This document shows, piece after piece, positions 61,607 to 64,000 of a DNA stretch of 64,000 bases. The first letter of the stretch is position 1; every line of letters begins with the position of its first letter. A program made the translations under genes and the position numbers. Under the pieces are notes generated by a model. It was not told the origin of the DNA, made no database searches, and saw only the letters and a list, made by a program, of their open reading frames with translations. The DNA is from Roseibium litorale (GTDB lineage: Bacteria > Pseudomonadota > Alphaproteobacteria > Rhizobiales > Stappiaceae): NCBI RefSeq assembly GCF_014842915.1, contig NZ_JACYXI010000002.1, forward strand, positions 310,001 through 374,000. The letters are read 5' to 3'.

Positions 61607-62439
61607 CCCCAGGCCTTGCAGCGGCTGCGCTAAGCCTGCTTCTGCTATCCCAACTCGCGCTGGCGGAAGACGCTTCCACCTGGAAAGACCTCAGGCCGGA
61701 GCTTTACGGCAGCGTCTTTCTCGCCCAAAGCCCCGAGGTCTTGAGGCTCGACGCGCCTTACAGAACGGACAATGATTCCCGGACGCTGGTGAGCGCAAAG
61801 GTTCATGCGCCCAAGGGGCTTTTGATCACCGGACTGGATGTGATCCTGGACGAAAACCCCATGCCCGTCTCCGCAAGGCTGACCTTTGCCCAGCCGGTTG
61901 AACGGTTTCAAATCACCGGAACTTTCCGGATCAACGGCCCAACCCCGGTCCATGCGGTGGCAACCTTCGACAACGGCCAGCGGTTTATGGCCGAAAGCTT
62001 CGTCAAGACCTCCGGCCAGGGCGCATGTGCGGCCCCTCCCGGCACAGATCCGAAGGAAGCCCTGAAAACCCTCGGACAGATGGAGCTGGCGCTGAAAACC
62101 GCGCCCCTGGCTGAAAACCAGAGCGCCAGCGGCCTTGCTGCGGGCGTCTTGAATGGACCGGACAAGGATCTGGATCTCACCGTCAACATCAAGCACCCCA
62201 GCCATTCCGGCATGCAGATGGACCAGATCTCCCTGCTCTATATTCCCGCCCGCTTCATCGACATGCTGAACATCTCGGTCAATGGCGCGCCCTATGTGGA
62301 CATCACCGGCAGCATCTCCTTGAGCGAAAACCCGCGGCTGGAATTAACCGTCCCCCCCGGTGGCCGGACCGCAGGCGTCCATATGCAGGACACGGACGGA
62401 GCAACCTCCGATGCAGAAGTTACGCTTCCCGGGTATTGA
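61588..62439 (+). CDS. quinoprotein dehydrogenase-associated SoxYZ-like carrier
   Basis: A 283-residue periplasmic protein. A signal peptide (ALSLLLLSQLALA) precedes a SoxY-like domain that ends in TSGQGACAAPPG, where the single cysteine stands in place of the SoxY swinging-arm cysteine, then a SoxZ-like domain (KHPSHSGMQMDQISLLYIPA). This natural SoxY-SoxZ fusion (TIGR04557-like) is found beside quinoproteins, not thiosulfate oxidation genes. AAGGAG lies 8 nt upstream of the ATG. What the cysteine carries is not known. Confidence 0.9.
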   Translation: MPRHPLTPGLAAAALSLLLLSQLALAEDASTWKDLRPELYGSVFLAQSPEVLRLDAPYRTDNDSRTLVSAKVHAPKGLLITGLDVILDENPMPVSARLTFAQPVERFQITGTFRINGPTPVHAVATFDNGQRFMAESFVKTSGQGACAAPPGTDPKEALKTLGQMELALKTAPLAENQSASGLAAGVLNGPDKDLDLTVNIKHPSHSGMQMDQISLLYIPARFIDMLNISVNGAPYVDITGSISLSENPRLELTVPPGGRTAGVHMQDTDGATSDAEVTLPGY

Positions 62440-62837
62440 TTTGTTATAATTTCGGTACTTTAAGTAAAATTTTTAAACTTATACATTAGAAATTGCCGCA
62501 GGTTTCCATCAGACGGCCTGGCGCAAAGGGGCCTCTCCTTCTTCGTCCTGCCATGGCTTGACCATGGCATCCATGCCGTAACCTTGCCTTTCAGAAAAGC
62601 TGTTCCTCTCGGAAACGGAACGGCATGGATCCCGCATCAAGTGCGGGATGACGACCTGAAGAAAAGCCGCGCTCCGTTTCCAGCGTTCTTGAGAACGGAG
62701 ATATTGACATCGAAGCGCGGGTATCTTTTCTGCAACCTGAACAATGCAAAGGCCCGGTTTTCCACCGTGAGAAACGCACGCCAGAACAGGGGTATCAGCC
62801 CAGCACGGGCACGATCAATCAACAAGAGGAACATGCC
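62440..62837. other. 398 bp intergenic region: AT-rich patch and REP pair
   Basis: The first 60 bp (62440-62500) are strikingly AT-rich, with a TAAGT ... ACTTA inverted repeat that could end the SoxYZ-like transcript. The middle holds the REP-like pair at 62541-62655. The last 180 bp must carry the promoter of the Imm11-like gene. No further gene is supported. Confidence 0.5.
62541..62655. repeat. oppositely oriented pair of family A REP-like palindromes
   Basis: A minus-oriented unit (GCCATGG-TCAAG-CCATGGC then AGGACGAAG, 62541-62568) and a plus-oriented unit (CCCGCA-TCAAG-TGCGGG then ATGACG, 62628-62653) are joined by a perfect 11 bp inverted repeat, ATCCATGCCGT (62569-62579) and ACGGCATGGAT (62620-62630). 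This is the same arrangement as the pair at 10693-10770. Confidence 0.65.
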
Positions 62838-63446
62838 ATGTCTGAAGGTGTCGTATATAGTTTCGGGTTTACGGACGTGGCGCCCCATATCATCGGCGCT
62901 CCCCCCCTTGATGGGAATATCGACAAGATCGAATACATCGATACGTCTGTCGATCCGGGACTTAGTCCGTTGTTCGAGCCGGGTGATTTGTACGCTGGAC
63001 GTGCTGTCAAGCCGGAGAATATTCCGACACGGGTGGAGTGGCAGAGCAAGCGATACAAGCCCTACGATGTCTTCATGAGCGGGGGCCTCATTCTCGTCTC
63101 CGGCGCGTTTAAGGATATCATCGAAAACCATGAGCCGGGCGTGCATCAGTTCTTTCCGATAGAAGTTGTCTATCGGGACGGGACTTTTGCCCGGCAGATG
63201 TATTTCTTCAACATCTGCAACCGCCTTGACACCATGGATCGCGATCGCGCCACGGCAAAATTTCAGAACGTATCCTTTGATCCCCGCACCGGGGCCTTCG
63301 TCTTCAGTCTGGAAAAGATCGGCAGTGCGCATGCCTGGAAAGACAAGCATGTTCATCCGGGCCGTTTTTTATCCAGTGCCGTTGTTGACGGCATAAAGCA
63401 AGCCGGCCTGACCGGCATTGCCTTTCATTCCTATCCGGCATTTTAA
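62838..63446 (+). CDS. Imm11/DUF1629-type immunity-like protein
   Basis: A 202-residue cytosolic protein. The central part (PTRVEWQSKRYKPYDVFMSG, LILVSGAFKDIIENHEPGVH, QFFPIEVVYRDG) has the pattern of the DUF1629/Imm11 family, immunity proteins of polymorphic toxin systems. The C-terminus (HVHPGRFLSSAVVDGIKQAG) also fits, ending with a typical solvent-exposed helix. No toxin, secretion gene or second immunity gene is within reach, so it is an orphan. GAGG lies 8 nt before the ATG. It interrupts the PQQ accessory locus after an AT-rich gap, which suggests separate acquisition. Confidence 0.7.
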   Translation: MSEGVVYSFGFTDVAPHIIGAPPLDGNIDKIEYIDTSVDPGLSPLFEPGDLYAGRAVKPENIPTRVEWQSKRYKPYDVFMSGGLILVSGAFKDIIENHEPGVHQFFPIEVVYRDGTFARQMYFFNICNRLDTMDRDRATAKFQNVSFDPRTGAFVFSLEKIGSAHAWKDKHVHPGRFLSSAVVDGIKQAGLTGIAFHSYPAF

Positions 63447-63483
63447 AGTTCGCTGTGGCTCACCAAGCCCCCGGTCCGGCGCA

Positions 63484-64000
63484 TCACCCGGGAAACGCCT
63501 CCGGCTTCAGATCTTCCACCGGCTGATCGTCAAAGGTCCAGCCGTCCGTGCCTTCCGGATACCAGTAGACGTGGGTGTAGCCATAGGTGAGCGCGCGTTT
63601 CGCCGCGTTCCAGGACATCCAGCACTCGTCCAGACAGAAGAACAGCACCGGGTGGTCCGGGTTGCCCTCGGTGGCCTTGGCCAAGCCCGTCTTGAAATAG
63701 GTCTCGGTCACCGGTGCAAGACGGCCATAGCCGACATTCGGAAGCCAGATCGCTCCCGGAATGGAATGGCGCGGCTTGTCGCGCCAGATGGTGCCTTTGG
63801 GGAGATTTTCGGGCTTCGGTGCCTGCGGCAGCACATCGATGAAGGCGGTCTTGCCCTCCTTCCAGAGCCGCACCGCCTCCGGTGTGCCGACGACCACCGC
63901 GCCTTTGAGCGTCTCCGGGACCGGTCCGCGGTATTCCTCCTCGCGGTAGTTTGGCGGCTCGGCAACGCCATCCGCGCGGACCACCTGCGGGACGGCAATG
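63484..64000 (-). CDS. PQQ-dependent catabolism-associated CXXCW-type rhodanese-like protein, 5' end outside window
   Basis: A rhodanese-fold periplasmic protein typical of quinoprotein loci (TIGR03865-like). The visible 172 codons include GTPEAVRLWKEGKTAFIDVL, PGAIWLPNVGYGRL and the active-site loop FFCLDECWMSWNAAKRAL. In this sequence the cysteines are three residues apart (C-x3-C-W), followed by the invariant WNAAKRA. The second cysteine is where rhodaneses form persulfide, but the function here may be redox or cofactor related. The frame stays open to the right edge, so the signal peptide is missing. It is convergent with the Imm11-like gene. Confidence 0.87.
   Translation of the reverse strand, partial: IAVPQVVRADGVAEPPNYREEEYRGPVPETLKGAVVVGTPEAVRLWKEGKTAFIDVLPQAPKPENLPKGTIWRDKPRHSIPGAIWLPNVGYGRLAPVTETYFKTGLAKATEGNPDHPVLFFCLDECWMSWNAAKRALTYGYTHVYWYPEGTDGWTFDDQPVEDLKPEAFPG

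Overview
This 64 kb window is chromosomal DNA from a GC-rich alphaproteobacterium. The gene families, the abundance of solute-binding transporters, the transglutaminase/ATP-grasp cluster and the intergenic palindromes suggest a marine Rhizobiales-type organism such as the Stappiaceae (Roseibium/Labrenzia). That placement is an inference from gene content, not from a marker gene. No transposase, integrase, CRISPR array or rRNA operon was seen.

Layout. 1-7.5 kb is a housekeeping block: rsmB (cut by the left edge) downstream of guaB, a DHA2-type MFS exporter, and the translationally coupled pair ppx/gppA-rlmE, in which the phosphatase carries a 340-residue basic, disordered N-terminal extension. 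7.5-9.9 kb holds tRNA-Gln(CTG) followed by a small island of less GC-rich genes: a Trypco2-like small protein, a GIY-YIG nuclease-fold protein with HNH-associated repeats, and a 54-codon ORF. 9.9-22.6 kb carries a flavin reductase, then a seven-gene minus-strand operon (M81 peptidase, peptide-type ABC transporter, two M20 hydrolases) divergent from an IclR regulator with a clear palindromic operator, and an amidase. 22.7-37 kb has a LysR regulator, the three-gene transglutaminase-DUF2126 / permuted ATP-grasp-alpha-E / transglutaminase cluster, and a convergent gene for a 2091-residue glycine-rich autotransporter.

37-47.8 kb is a quinate/shikimate-type catabolic locus: tctCBA (tripartite tricarboxylate-type uptake), a shikimate dehydrogenase-family enzyme and a two-domain 3-dehydroshikimate dehydratase, with LysR and DeoR regulators, a KstD-like flavoprotein and a TIM-barrel isomerase. 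48-52.5 kb has a Na/Pi cotransporter, a class III aminotransferase and an SDR enzyme.

52.5-64 kb is an accessory locus for PQQ-dependent alcohol oxidation. On the minus strand, a PedA1-A2-B-C / Lut-like set (type 1 binding protein, YVTN propeller, ATPase, ABC-2 permease) is interrupted by a complete NitT/TauT-type ABC importer and a small unknown periplasmic protein. On the plus strand are DUF3280, MxaD-like SRPBCC, YncE-like propeller and SoxYZ-like carrier proteins, and the right edge cuts a CXXCW-type rhodanese. The quinoprotein dehydrogenase itself is not in the window. An Imm11/DUF1629-type orphan immunity protein sits inside this locus.

Intergenic gaps carry two families of REP-like palindromes, often as oppositely oriented pairs. 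Start codons were corrected from the longest open frames where a ribosome binding site or family N-terminus favoured an internal start.
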